Positions 1 to 6,812 of a stretch of DNA of 12,008 nucleotides are shown in pieces (the stretch's first letter is position 1; every line of letters begins with the position of its first letter). Position numbers and translations under genes: made by a program. The notes under the pieces are model-generated. The model made no database searches and had not been told where the DNA came from. It saw only the letters and a list, made by a program, of their open reading frames with translations. Location of the stretch: assembly GCA_015654965.1 (NCBI GenBank), contig JAATGD010000022.1, forward strand, positions 1 through 12,008. The letters run 5' to 3'. This DNA is from Hyphomicrobiales bacterium (lineage in GTDB: Bacteria > Pseudomonadota > Alphaproteobacteria > Rhizobiales > Rhizobiaceae).

Positions 1-822
1 CATGCAGCCGACCATGATTTTCAATCCAATGGAGGACGCCTTGTCACGCATGATAAGCCCTTCGGTCAAGCCTCCCGCCTTGTCGAGCTTGATATTGACC
101 GCATCATAGCGATCAGCGAGCGCTTCCAGTCCTTGTGATGTATGGACGCTTTCATCGGCACAGATCATGACGGGCCGCTCGATCTGGCGAAGGATATCGT
201 CGTGGCCAGCGGGCAGGGGCTGCTCAATCAATACCACACCGGCTTTTTCTGAAGCGCGCATGTTTTCGACAATATTTCCAGCGGTCCAACCTTCATTGGC
301 ATCGATGATGATGCGGCTGTGCGGGGCCGCAGACCTGACCGCATCAATGCGTTCTATATCGTTATCGCCCCCCATTTTGACCTTAATGAGCGGATAATGC
401 GAAACTTTGGCGGTCGCCACAGTCATTTCCTGTGGGGTTCCCAACGACACCGTGATGGCCGTTTCAAGGGGGCGTGGGTTGATCTTGAGAATATCGGCAA
501 CGCTCTTCCCCTGCGATTTCGCTTGCCAATCCCAATAAGCGCAATCAACCGCGTTTCGTGCAGCACCCGCTGGCATCAGGGATTGAATATCCTGCCGGCT
601 CGCGCCATTCTCGATTTTTGCACGCACCGCCTCAATCGCCGCAACCACACTTTCAATGCTCTCGCCATAGCGTGCATAGGGTACGCATTCCCCACGCCCG
701 ATATACGCGCCGTTGCTGATTGCACACACCACTACAGCGGCTTGCGTCTTGGAACCTCGTGAAATTGTGAATTTACCAGCAATGGGATAGCGTTCTACGA
801 CAATGTTCAAGCTATACTGCAT
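1..822 (-). CDS. dgcA: Enolase-superfamily dipeptide epimerase / N-acetyl-D-Glu racemase (DgcA-like), C-terminus cut by window edge
   Basis: I translated this gene by hand from the reverse complement: an open frame of exactly 274 codons runs from the ATG at 822-820 off the left edge. It belongs to the mandelate racemase/muconate lactonizing branch of the enolase superfamily, Ala-Glu epimerase type. The N-terminal capping domain covers about residues 1-115. The barrel shows KVK (K147/K149), IIDANEGW (D174), LIEQP (E200), ADES (D223) and NIKLDKAGGLTE (K245). By family analogy D174, E200 and D223 bind Mg2+, and K149 and K245 are the acid/base pair that epimerises the alpha carbon. The last residues, VGCM, begin the conserved GCM.E motif. 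Relatives have about 320-330 residues, so roughly 50 are missing. An AAAAGG-type ribosome site precedes the ATG. Family knowledge allows L-Ala-D/L-Glu epimerase (murein peptide recycling) or N-acetyl-D-glutamate racemase; the sequence alone does not decide. It is divergent from the Mla operon across 61 bp. Confidence 0.88.
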   Translation of the reverse strand, partial: MQYSLNIVVERYPIAGKFTISRGSKTQAAVVVCAISNGAYIGRGECVPYARYGESIESVVAAIEAVRAKIENGASRQDIQSLMPAGAARNAVDCAYWDWQAKSQGKSVADILKINPRPLETAITVSLGTPQEMTVATAKVSHYPLIKVKMGGDNDIERIDAVRSAAPHSRIIIDANEGWTAGNIVENMRASEKAGVVLIEQPLPAGHDDILRQIERPVMICADESVHTSQGLEALADRYDAVNIKLDKAGGLTEGLIMRDKASSIGLKIMVGCM

Positions 823-883
823 CGGAATGACCTTTTGGAACTCAATGTTTCGGTCGGGAAACGACTCATATAAGAGGTAAGCT

Positions 884-2059
884 ATGTTGACCGACGCTGC
901 CGACAAAGCAAAAAGTAAAGCCAATGACGTGCCCAGAATCGATGTGGGCGAACGCGATGGCGTGCGCCTTGTGAAATTGAGTGGCCGCTGGATCTCGCAA
1001 AGCGTGCAACTTGTCGATGACAAAATGCGCAAACTGGAAAAAGACGCGGGAAAACAACCGATTATCATTGAGGCGTCGGAAATATCCAATCTGGATACAG
1101 CTGGCGCATGGTTGATCGAACGTTTTCGCCAGCGCAGCGCCGGGAAAAATGTCGATGTCTCATTGAAAGGCATCCGGCAATCCTGGCTGCCGCTGATGGA
1201 CGAGGTGGGCGAGGCGGTCGAACGCGTGCTTGATGTAGATGTGACCCCAAAGCCCTTTTTCCTGATCGCCTTTTTTGCAGCGATTGGTCGTGGTGTTGTT
1301 TCGATCTTCGATGATTTCAAGATGTCGATGCATATTCTGGGCGCAACCATTCGCGGTGCGCAGCTCAAATATGGACGCGGTGGTGGCATTCCGATTGCCG
1401 CTGTCGTCACGCAAATGGACCGTATGGGCGTGGGTGCCATCCCCATCATCGTGCTGATGTCGACAATTGTCGGGGCTATCATCGCACAGCAGGGCGCCTT
1501 TCAGTTGCGCTATTTCGGCGCTGAAATCTTTGTGGTCGATCTGGTCGGCATTCTTGTCTTGCGTGAACTGGGCGTGCTTTTGACCGCCATCATGATCGCC
1601 GGTCGCTCCGGCAGCGCGATCACCGCCGAAATCGGCTCCATGAAGATGCGAGAGGAAACCGATGCGCTGACTGTGATCGGGCTTAATCCGATCGGGGTGC
1701 TGGTGTTTCCGCGCCTTGTTGCCCTTGTCGTTATCCTGCCGCTTCTAACCATTATTTCCAATCTGGCGGCACTGGTCGGGGCAGGGGGCGTGGCGTGGTT
1801 CTATTCCAATATTTCGCCTGAGGCTTTCATCAGCCGCCTGCATGATGCCGTGGCGCTCAATTCTTATTTCGCGGGGCTTATCAAGGCTCCGTTCATGGCG
1901 ATGATCATCGGGGTTCTGGCGTCTGTGGAGGGAATGAAAGTCGGTGGCAGTGCCGAGTCGCTCGGGCGCAGGGTGACGGCCTCCGTGGTCAAGGCGATTT
2001 TCGTGGTCATCGTGGTCGATGGTATGTTTGCAATGTTCTACGCAGCGATCAATTTCTAG
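884..2059 (+). CDS. mlaE: MlaE-type ABC transporter permease with N-terminal STAS (MlaB-like) domain
   Basis: Inner-membrane permease of an Mla-type lipid ABC transporter, 391 residues. Residues about 20-110 form a STAS domain of the MlaB kind; it keeps the LDTAG motif (D71-G74), whose Thr is the functionally important one in E. coli MlaB. Residues about 130-388 are the MlaE/YrbE permease: several hydrophobic segments plus the family hallmark GRSGSAITAEIG starting near residue 240, followed by MKMREETDAL. Stand-alone MlaE has about 260 residues, so the extra length is the fused STAS domain; a separate mlaB would be redundant. The ATG at 884 follows AAGAGG at 872-877 with good spacing. It is the first gene of the mlaE-mlaF-mlaD-lipoprotein operon. 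The predicted role is the membrane channel for phospholipid transfer between inner and outer membranes; the direction of transport cannot be inferred. Confidence 0.93.
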   Translation: MLTDAADKAKSKANDVPRIDVGERDGVRLVKLSGRWISQSVQLVDDKMRKLEKDAGKQPIIIEASEISNLDTAGAWLIERFRQRSAGKNVDVSLKGIRQSWLPLMDEVGEAVERVLDVDVTPKPFFLIAFFAAIGRGVVSIFDDFKMSMHILGATIRGAQLKYGRGGGIPIAAVVTQMDRMGVGAIPIIVLMSTIVGAIIAQQGAFQLRYFGAEIFVVDLVGILVLRELGVLLTAIMIAGRSGSAITAEIGSMKMREETDALTVIGLNPIGVLVFPRLVALVVILPLLTIISNLAALVGAGGVAWFYSNISPEAFISRLHDAVALNSYFAGLIKAPFMAMIIGVLASVEGMKVGGSAESLGRRVTASVVKAIFVVIVVDGMFAMFYAAINF

Positions 2060-2095
2060 AAAAATGCCCGTAATCTTTGTTATTTCGGGATTTTT
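2060..2095 (+). other. Imperfect stem-loop after the mlaE stop (attenuator or processing hairpin)
   Basis: AAAAATGCCCG (2060-2070) pairs with CGGGATTTTT (2086-2095), with G2066 bulged and a 15-nt loop. The 3' arm ends in five T, so it resembles a weak intrinsic terminator. It stands directly after the mlaE stop codon and within the same operon as mlaF. It could reduce readthrough into mlaF or protect an mRNA end; the sequence does not tell which. Confidence 0.5.
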
Positions 2096-2174
2096 GCAAC
2101 ACAGTCGTACAAAAAACTGGTGGTAGAGAGCCTTGGCGGTTCAGTCGAAGGCTTCATTCAGCTAAAGAGCATAT

Positions 2175-3032
2175 ATGGAAAACGGCAATGCGCCTGGCGC
2201 GCAACCGCAATACTACGATAAATCCCCGACATCCGCACCCGTCATATCGGTGCGCGATGTGACGGTATCGTTTGGCCGTTCGCCTGTGCTCGACAAGCTG
2301 TCGCTCGATATCTACAAGGGCGAGGTTCTGGGCTTCATCGGGCCTTCGGGTTCGGGCAAATCAGTATTGATGCGCACCATTCTCGGGCTGAACAAGAAAC
2401 AGTCCGGCGAAATCGAGATACTGGGCCGCAATATAGATGGTCTGGGCGAGATGGAAAAAATGGCCATCGATATGCGGATGGGCGTGCTTTTCCAGCATGG
2501 CGCCTTGTTTTCGGCGCTCAATGTGCTCGAAAATATTCAGGTTCCGATGCGGGAATATCTTGATCTCTCGCCAAAACTCATGGACGAACTGGCAAGGCTG
2601 AAAATCAATCTTGTCGGACTGAAGCCCGATACGGCTGAAAAATTCCCCTCCGAACTGTCCGGCGGCATGATCAAGCGTGCGGCGCTGGCGCGCGCATTGG
2701 CGCTCGATCCTGATATCGTCTTTCTCGATGAGCCGACATCCGGGCTTGATCCGATTGGTGCTGCGGAATTTGACGAGTTGATCGCCAATCTGCGCGATAC
2801 GATGGGCCTGACCGTCTATATGGTAACTCATGACCTTGACAGTCTTTTTGCAATTTGTGACCGCATAGCCGTGCTTGGTAACAAGAAAGTTCTGGTCAGT
2901 GGAACGATTGAAGACATGCTGGAAGTAGACGATCCTTGGGTTCAATCCTATTTTCGTGGTAAGCGTGCGCGCCAGATCGATCCTTCGGCACCAACAAGAC
3001 GACGGCCTCAAAACGGCGAGCAAACTGGATAA
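2175..3032 (+). CDS. mlaF: MlaF-type ABC transporter ATP-binding protein
   Basis: ATPase subunit, 285 residues, that powers the Mla-type lipid transporter with the permease encoded upstream. All ABC motifs are visible: Walker A GPSGSGKS (56-63), Q-loop Q107 in VLFQHGALF, signature LSGGM (161-165), Walker B IVFLDEP (181-187), D-loop SGLD (189-192) and H-loop H219 in VTHD. The GALFSALNV segment and the LSGGM variant, in place of LSGGQ, are typical of MlaF/Ttg2A rather than importer ATPases. The first 22 residues form a polar extension before the nucleotide-binding domain. The ATG at 2175 has an AAAGAG ribosome site at 2164-2169. A 115-nt gap separates it from the permease gene, unusually wide for this operon; the next gene follows after 3 nt. 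Confidence 0.95.
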   Translation: MENGNAPGAQPQYYDKSPTSAPVISVRDVTVSFGRSPVLDKLSLDIYKGEVLGFIGPSGSGKSVLMRTILGLNKKQSGEIEILGRNIDGLGEMEKMAIDMRMGVLFQHGALFSALNVLENIQVPMREYLDLSPKLMDELARLKINLVGLKPDTAEKFPSELSGGMIKRAALARALALDPDIVFLDEPTSGLDPIGAAEFDELIANLRDTMGLTVYMVTHDLDSLFAICDRIAVLGNKKVLVSGTIEDMLEVDDPWVQSYFRGKRARQIDPSAPTRRRPQNGEQTG

Positions 3033-3035
3033 AAC

Positions 3036-4031
3036 ATGGAAACAAGAGCCAATTACGTGCTGGTAGGAGTTTTCACGCTGATCGTCAGCTTGCTAGCTTT
3101 CGGTTTCGTGTACTGGATTGCGCGTTTCGGCGAGGCACGCGATTCCATTCCTCTCGATGTGCGCATCCCCGGCTCTGTGACCGGCCTGACCATCGGCAGC
3201 CAGGTTCTTTTCAACGGTATCAAGGTGGGCGATGTGCGCCGTCTGCATCTGGATGAAACCAATCCCGAAATGGTGATCGTGCAGACGCGTGTGAATGGCA
3301 GTACGCCGATCACCCGTTCCACGGCTGCGACCCTCGGCTTTCAGGGGCTGACAGGGCAGGCCTATATAGAACTCAAGGGCGGACGCCTTGATGAGCCGAA
3401 CCTTTTGACCGAAGCCGACAAGGAAGGAACTGTTGCGCGTATCGATGCGGATCCATCTGCCGTCAACAACTTGCTGGCCACCGCGCAGGATATTTTTGCG
3501 CGCGCCAACAGTGTGATAGGCCAGCTTGAGGGATTTGTGCAGGATGCCCGTGGTCCTTTGACTGATACGATCAAGAATACGAAAACCTTTACCGATGCGC
3601 TGGCCAAAAATGCCGATGTGATCGAAGAACTGGGTTCCAATACCGGCAATATCAATCAGATCGTGACGGATGCCAAGGATATGATGGCGCGGCTCAATGC
3701 GGCATCGGTACGCGTCGAAGGCATTCTGGAAAAGACCGACAAGCTGCTCTCATCCGACGACAAGGATGGTGTCGTGGCGCAAGCCAAGGCAACACTTGAA
3801 TCCATTCGCGTGACCTCGACCAATCTCGACAAACGACTGGCACCGATTGCCGACAATCTAACGCGCTTTTCGGGGCAGGGGTTAAAGGATGTGCAGTCTG
3901 TGGTCGTCGACAGCCGCCGCTCGATACAGCGTATCGAACAGGCAATTACCGATCTTGAACGCAATCCGCAGCGCCTGATTTTCGGCGGGCAGGGCAATGT
4001 TCCGCAATATAACGGGAGGACGCGTCATTGA
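3036..4031 (+). CDS. mlaD: MCE-domain protein, MlaD family
   Basis: Substrate-binding MCE protein of the Mla-type transporter, 331 residues. A single N-terminal membrane anchor (about Y7-F31) is followed by one MCE domain (about 39-117), with the recognisable VTGLTIGSQVLFNGIKVGDV stretch and GLTGQAYIELKGG near its end. Residues about 135-310 are a long polar, helix-prone region (DAKDMMARLNAASVRVEGIL, KATLESIRVTSTNLDKRL) expected to lie in the periplasm. E. coli MlaD has only about 183 residues, so this protein carries an extra helical tail. Longer single-MCE forms are common where the operon has an auxiliary lipoprotein. MCE proteins form hexameric rings that conduct lipids across the periplasm; that is family knowledge, not shown here. 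The start lies 3 nt after the mlaF stop, and the stop overlaps the TTG start of the next gene. Confidence 0.92.
   Translation: METRANYVLVGVFTLIVSLLAFGFVYWIARFGEARDSIPLDVRIPGSVTGLTIGSQVLFNGIKVGDVRRLHLDETNPEMVIVQTRVNGSTPITRSTAATLGFQGLTGQAYIELKGGRLDEPNLLTEADKEGTVARIDADPSAVNNLLATAQDIFARANSVIGQLEGFVQDARGPLTDTIKNTKTFTDALAKNADVIEELGSNTGNINQIVTDAKDMMARLNAASVRVEGILEKTDKLLSSDDKDGVVAQAKATLESIRVTSTNLDKRLAPIADNLTRFSGQGLKDVQSVVVDSRRSIQRIEQAITDLERNPQRLIFGGQGNVPQYNGRTRH
4014..4020 (+). promoter_or_regulatory. Ribosome binding site deciding the TTG start of the lipoprotein gene
   Basis: GGGAGGA lies inside the end of mlaD, with 7 nt to the TTG at 4028. It is the best Shine-Dalgarno match in the operon and favours the TTG over the in-frame ATG at 4079. 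Confidence 0.7.
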
Positions 4032-4660
4032 ATTTTGATACAGCTTCTGCTGGCAGAAAATCGCGCAATCCTCAACATATGGCAGGCATAGTCTCTGTCG
4101 GACTAATCGCAGTGATGCTGTCGGGTTGTGGGAGCACAACACCGCTTGATACATTCAATCTTTCGACACCCAATCCGGCTGTTTCCAAGCCTCTTCGCAA
4201 GAATATTCAGTTGCTGGTGCCAACGCCGACGGCGCTCAAGGCGCTGGATAGCGAAAACATCGTGGTCAGCTCGACACCGGGCGCTATCGAATATCTCAAA
4301 GGCGCGCAATGGGGCGACAGGCTGACCAATATCGTCCAGTCGCGGCTTGTGCAGGCCTATGAGAATACGGGGGCTTTTGGTGGGATTGGTCGTCCGGGCG
4401 ATGGTCTTGCGATCAACTATCAGATTTTGACCGATCTGCGCATGTTCGGCATTCAAGCTTATGCTTCGCCGAAAAGCGCTGTGGTCGAACTGACCGTCCG
4501 GCTGATGAATGACAAGAATGGTGAAGTACGCGCCACACGCGTTTTCCGAACAGCAGTACCGGTGAATGGTGCAAGCAATGCGGATTATGTAAAAGCTCTG
4601 GATGCTGCTTTCGAGCGCACGGTCAGCGATATTGTGAGCTGGACGATTACAAGCCTGTAA
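4028..4660 (+). CDS. ABC-type transport auxiliary lipoprotein (PqiC/ABC_trans_aux family)
   Basis: Probable outer-membrane lipoprotein, 210 residues, working with the MCE protein encoded just upstream. The N-terminus has a charged n-region, a hydrophobic stretch (AGIVSVGLIAVM) and the lipobox LSGC with the lipidated Cys at residue 34. The mature part (DTFNLSTPNP, then IQLLVPTPTALKALDSENIVV) resembles the ABC-transport auxiliary lipoproteins, the family of PqiC. I call the TTG at 4028 as start because a strong GGGAGGA (4014-4020) sits 7 nt before it and it overlaps the mlaD stop (TTGA), suggesting translational coupling. The alternative ATG at 4079 (residue 18) would give a more conventional signal peptide but lacks a clear ribosome site. 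The gene ends the operon, before the terminator at 4687-4713. Family assignment is by overall pattern and operon position. Confidence 0.83.
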   Translation: MNFDTASAGRKSRNPQHMAGIVSVGLIAVMLSGCGSTTPLDTFNLSTPNPAVSKPLRKNIQLLVPTPTALKALDSENIVVSSTPGAIEYLKGAQWGDRLTNIVQSRLVQAYENTGAFGGIGRPGDGLAINYQILTDLRMFGIQAYASPKSAVVELTVRLMNDKNGEVRATRVFRTAVPVNGASNADYVKALDAAFERTVSDIVSWTITSL

Positions 4661-4686
4661 TAAAACTCACACATACATAAACGTTT

Positions 4687-4713
4687 AAAGGCCGGTGTAA
4701 AATACCGGCCTTT
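4687..4713 (+). terminator. Rho-independent terminator of the Mla operon, probably bidirectional
   Basis: A perfect 10-bp stem, AAAGGCCGGT (4687-4696) with ACCGGCCTTT (4704-4713), encloses a 7-nt loop and is followed by CTCTT. It lies 26 nt after the lipoprotein stop. The flanking A and T runs let it also serve the methyltransferase transcript arriving from the other strand. Confidence 0.9.
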
Positions 4714-4907
4714 CTCTTCAGGCATAATCGTTGAAGCGATAAGGGCTTGCGATGATGTCTATTCTCATACTGTCTCAATCATGGGTAATGATCGCATAAG
4801 ATAGATTATGAAACTATACGATATGGCACGAACGCTTTGTGGACAGGCAAAGCCATGATTGGCTGATCTACCAAACACCGCTTTGCCAAGACGTAACATA
4901 CGACAAT
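4714..4907. other. Non-coding gap between convergent genes with nested short inverted repeats
   Basis: No credible gene is seen in these 194 bp. The stretch 4834-4887 holds competing inverted repeats. GCTTTG (4834-4839) can pair with CAAAGC (4848-4853). GGCAAAGC (4846-4853) can instead pair with GCTTTGCC (4880-4887). AGCCA (4851-4855) pairs with TGGCT (4860-4864). On the minus strand this is the 3' untranslated region of the methyltransferase gene. Confidence 0.5.
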
Positions 4908-5738
4908 CTATCTGCGCTTGGCGACATAAAGATGCCCCGGTACTGGCGCACCTTGCTCGCTGCGAACCGTAATGTCGTCGCAACGAATGCAGTCCATGCC
5001 ATGCGCTTCGAGTTGCGCCGTGACATAGGATTGCGCATGGGCAAAGCGTTGGTAATTGCCCACCATGAATATGCGACCGGCCAATTGCGTATCACCAAGC
5101 GTTTCGCTGGAAAAACCGAAATAGCCGCCCGATTGCAGGTGTGCAGCGACACCGGCAAAGAAACGGTCCAGCTCACCCATATAGGGCAGAACATCGGTGG
5201 CAACGATCAGGTCCCAGTCGTCTTCCTGCGTCGTTTCCAGAAAACGCACCGCCTCGCCCACGAAAAGCGCGTCATAATCGCCCTTCTCATAGGCCACTTC
5301 GATCATGTTTTCAGAAATATCCACGCCCGTCTTGTGAGCGCCCATATCGTCCAGTGCATCGGCCGAAAGACCCGTTCCGCAGCCAAGATCGAGCATACGC
5401 TCACGATGGAATTCTGGGTCGATTTCCAGCAGCATTTCACGCAATTGCAACGGTACATCATAGCCGAGTTGATCGACAAGAATGGTGTCGAAGAGTTCAG
5501 CATGCTGGTCGAACAAAGTCGTCACATAGGCATCAGGTGCCTTGGGCGGAACCGCGCCACGTCCCATGCTGGCAAGGCGTACGCTAGCACCACCATGATC
5601 ATCCGGATCCAACATCAGAACTTCTTCATAAGCCTTTGCTGCCGCATCGAAATCACCGGATTTTTCCAGTGACAGAGCGCGGTTATAGGCTTCCGAGAGC
5701 GCTTCCTGATCGAATTCGTCTTTATCTGTCTGTGTCAT
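4908..5738 (-). CDS. TPR-containing class I SAM-dependent methyltransferase
   Basis: Predicted cytoplasmic methyltransferase, 276 residues; substrate unknown. The N-terminus (about 11-46) looks like one tetratricopeptide repeat (EAYNRALSLEKSGDFDAAAKAYEEVLMLDPDD). After a linker containing YVTTLFDQHAELFD, the Rossmann methyltransferase fold begins: motif I LDLGCGTG (116-123) for SAM binding, GVDIS (138-142) as the acidic post-I motif, DLIVATDVLPYMG as motif IV and a GGYFGFSSE strand. This TPR-plus-methyltransferase arrangement recurs in Alphaproteobacteria, often just as a 'methyltransferase'. The ATG at 5738 has AAGG about 8-10 nt upstream. It begins 14 nt after the stop of the transporter gene, so the two are almost certainly co-transcribed. 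Likely targets are small molecules or proteins bound by the TPR, but that is a guess. A long frame on the opposite strand (4839-5672) is an antisense shadow. Confidence 0.88.
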   Translation of the reverse strand: MTQTDKDEFDQEALSEAYNRALSLEKSGDFDAAAKAYEEVLMLDPDDHGGASVRLASMGRGAVPPKAPDAYVTTLFDQHAELFDTILVDQLGYDVPLQLREMLLEIDPEFHRERMLDLGCGTGLSADALDDMGAHKTGVDISENMIEVAYEKGDYDALFVGEAVRFLETTQEDDWDLIVATDVLPYMGELDRFFAGVAAHLQSGGYFGFSSETLGDTQLAGRIFMVGNYQRFAHAQSYVTAQLEAHGMDCIRCDDITVRSEQGAPVPGHLYVAKRR

Positions 5739-5752
5739 GTTGTGTGCCTTAA

Positions 5753-6730
5753 TCAGACTGTCTCAATCGCTGTCTGCGTATGGTCAGCCAGCTTGCGCGC
5801 AATCACAGCGCAAGCCATAAGTTGTATCTGGTGAAACAGCATGAGCGGCAAAACAATGCTGCCGACACTGGCGCTGGCAAAAATAGCGCTTGCCATCGGC
5901 GCGCCGCTGGCAAGGCTTTTCTTGGAACCGCAAAAAAGAATGGTGATACGGTCAGCACGGTTGAAGCCGAGCCATTTGCTGCCATACCATGTCACGAGCA
6001 GGACAATGACCAGCAACAATATATCGATGCCGATCATCATGCCGAGATCCTGCCATGAAACCGTGTGCCACAGCCCTTCCACCACAGCTTCACTGAATGC
6101 CAGATAGACCACCATCAGGATCGATCCACGATCGACAAAGCTCAATGGCTTGCTGTGGCGACGCATGAAATTGCCAATCCATGGCTGCAATATCTGTCCC
6201 AGCACGAAGGGCGCCAGCAATTGCAGCAAAATGGCTTCCAGGGCATCGAGCGATATGCCGCCTGCCCCGCTGTTAACTGTAAAAAGCAGACCTACGAGAA
6301 TGGGCGTCAGAAACATGCCGAAAATGTTTGATGCTGAAGCCGAAACGATGGCCGCCGAGACATTGCCGCCTGCCATGGAGGTAAAAGCAATGGAGGATTG
6401 CACCGTGGATGGCAGCACGCACAGATAAAGAATACCCGTATAGAAAGCCGATTGCGCAAGCCCCGGAATGACCCAGCCCGCAGCAAGACCAAGCAGCGGA
6501 AACAGCACAAAGGTCGATGCGAGCACGGTTAGGTGCAAGCGCCAGTGCGTAAGGCCTGCAATCACCGCATCTCGCGACAGGCGCGCGCCATGCAAGAAAA
6601 ACAAAAGTCCGACGGCGACTTTGGTCGCCAGACCAAACCATGTGGCAAAATCACCCTGCACGGGCAGCACCGATGCAAGCAGGATTGTCGCAATCAGCAT
6701 GGAGGTGAATTTATCGGGCAGGAACCGCAT
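5753..6730 (-). CDS. Bile acid:sodium symporter family transporter (SBF-like, YfeH type)
   Basis: Polytopic inner-membrane protein, 325 residues from the ATG at 6730. Roughly nine or ten hydrophobic segments cover almost the whole length. The N-terminus (RFLPDKFTSMLIATILLASV, then LLFFLHGARLSRDAVIAG and HWRLHLTVLASTFVLFPLLG) strongly resembles E. coli YfeH, a member of the SBF-like branch of the bile acid:sodium symporter superfamily. LCVLPSTVQSSIAFTSMAGGN and FCGSKKSLASGAPMA are the conserved unwound-helix type motifs of the superfamily. The true substrate of this branch is unknown; bile acid is unlikely to be it. The frame extends 13 codons to a GTG at 6769, but that codon lies in an inverted-repeat arm without a ribosome site, whereas the ATG at 6730 follows GGAATAAGA. 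It lies 82 nt after the galE stop and 14 nt before the methyltransferase gene. Confidence 0.9.
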   Translation of the reverse strand: MRFLPDKFTSMLIATILLASVLPVQGDFATWFGLATKVAVGLLFFLHGARLSRDAVIAGLTHWRLHLTVLASTFVLFPLLGLAAGWVIPGLAQSAFYTGILYLCVLPSTVQSSIAFTSMAGGNVSAAIVSASASNIFGMFLTPILVGLLFTVNSGAGGISLDALEAILLQLLAPFVLGQILQPWIGNFMRRHSKPLSFVDRGSILMVVYLAFSEAVVEGLWHTVSWQDLGMMIGIDILLLVIVLLVTWYGSKWLGFNRADRITILFCGSKKSLASGAPMASAIFASASVGSIVLPLMLFHQIQLMACAVIARKLADHTQTAIETV

Positions 6731-6745
6731 TCTTATTCCAGTTCT

Positions 6746-6779
6746 CTTTTGGCACGCAAAACGCGTCACGTGCCAAAAG
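6746..6779. repeat. Perfect 11-bp inverted repeat between galE and the transporter gene
   Basis: CTTTTGGCACG (6746-6756) and CGTGCCAAAAG (6769-6779) are exact reverse complements around a 12-nt centre. On the minus strand it lies 33 nt after the galE stop and 15 nt before the transporter ATG. It has no T run after either side, so it is not a standard terminator. It may be an operator, an mRNA hairpin controlling translation, or a weak terminator whose U residues sit in the stem. Confidence 0.6.
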
Positions 6780-6812
6780 CATCATTATTGATGAAAGATC
6801 AGGCTTGAGGCG

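Noticed and set aside
319..762. Plus-strand open frame of 147 codons
   Set aside because: It is antisense to the epimerase gene, which is unbroken over 274 codons with its catalytic residues in place.
847..862. GTTTC/GAAAC inverted repeat in the epimerase-mlaE divergent gap as an operator
   Set aside because: Five-base arms are too weak to support a call, and no clear -35/-10 pair could be set around it.
2361..3023. Minus-strand open frame of 220 codons
   Set aside because: It is antisense to mlaF, which carries all ABC ATPase motifs; the product is a His/Arg/Gln-rich shadow.
4839..5672. Long plus-strand open frame of 277 codons
   Set aside because: It lies opposite the methyltransferase gene, whose translation shows clear SAM-binding motifs. 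The antisense product has no recognisable domain and a composition typical of a shadow frame.
6731..6769. GTG start extending the transporter by 13 residues
   Set aside because: The GTG lies in an inverted-repeat arm without a ribosome site. The ATG at 6730 matches the family's N-terminus.
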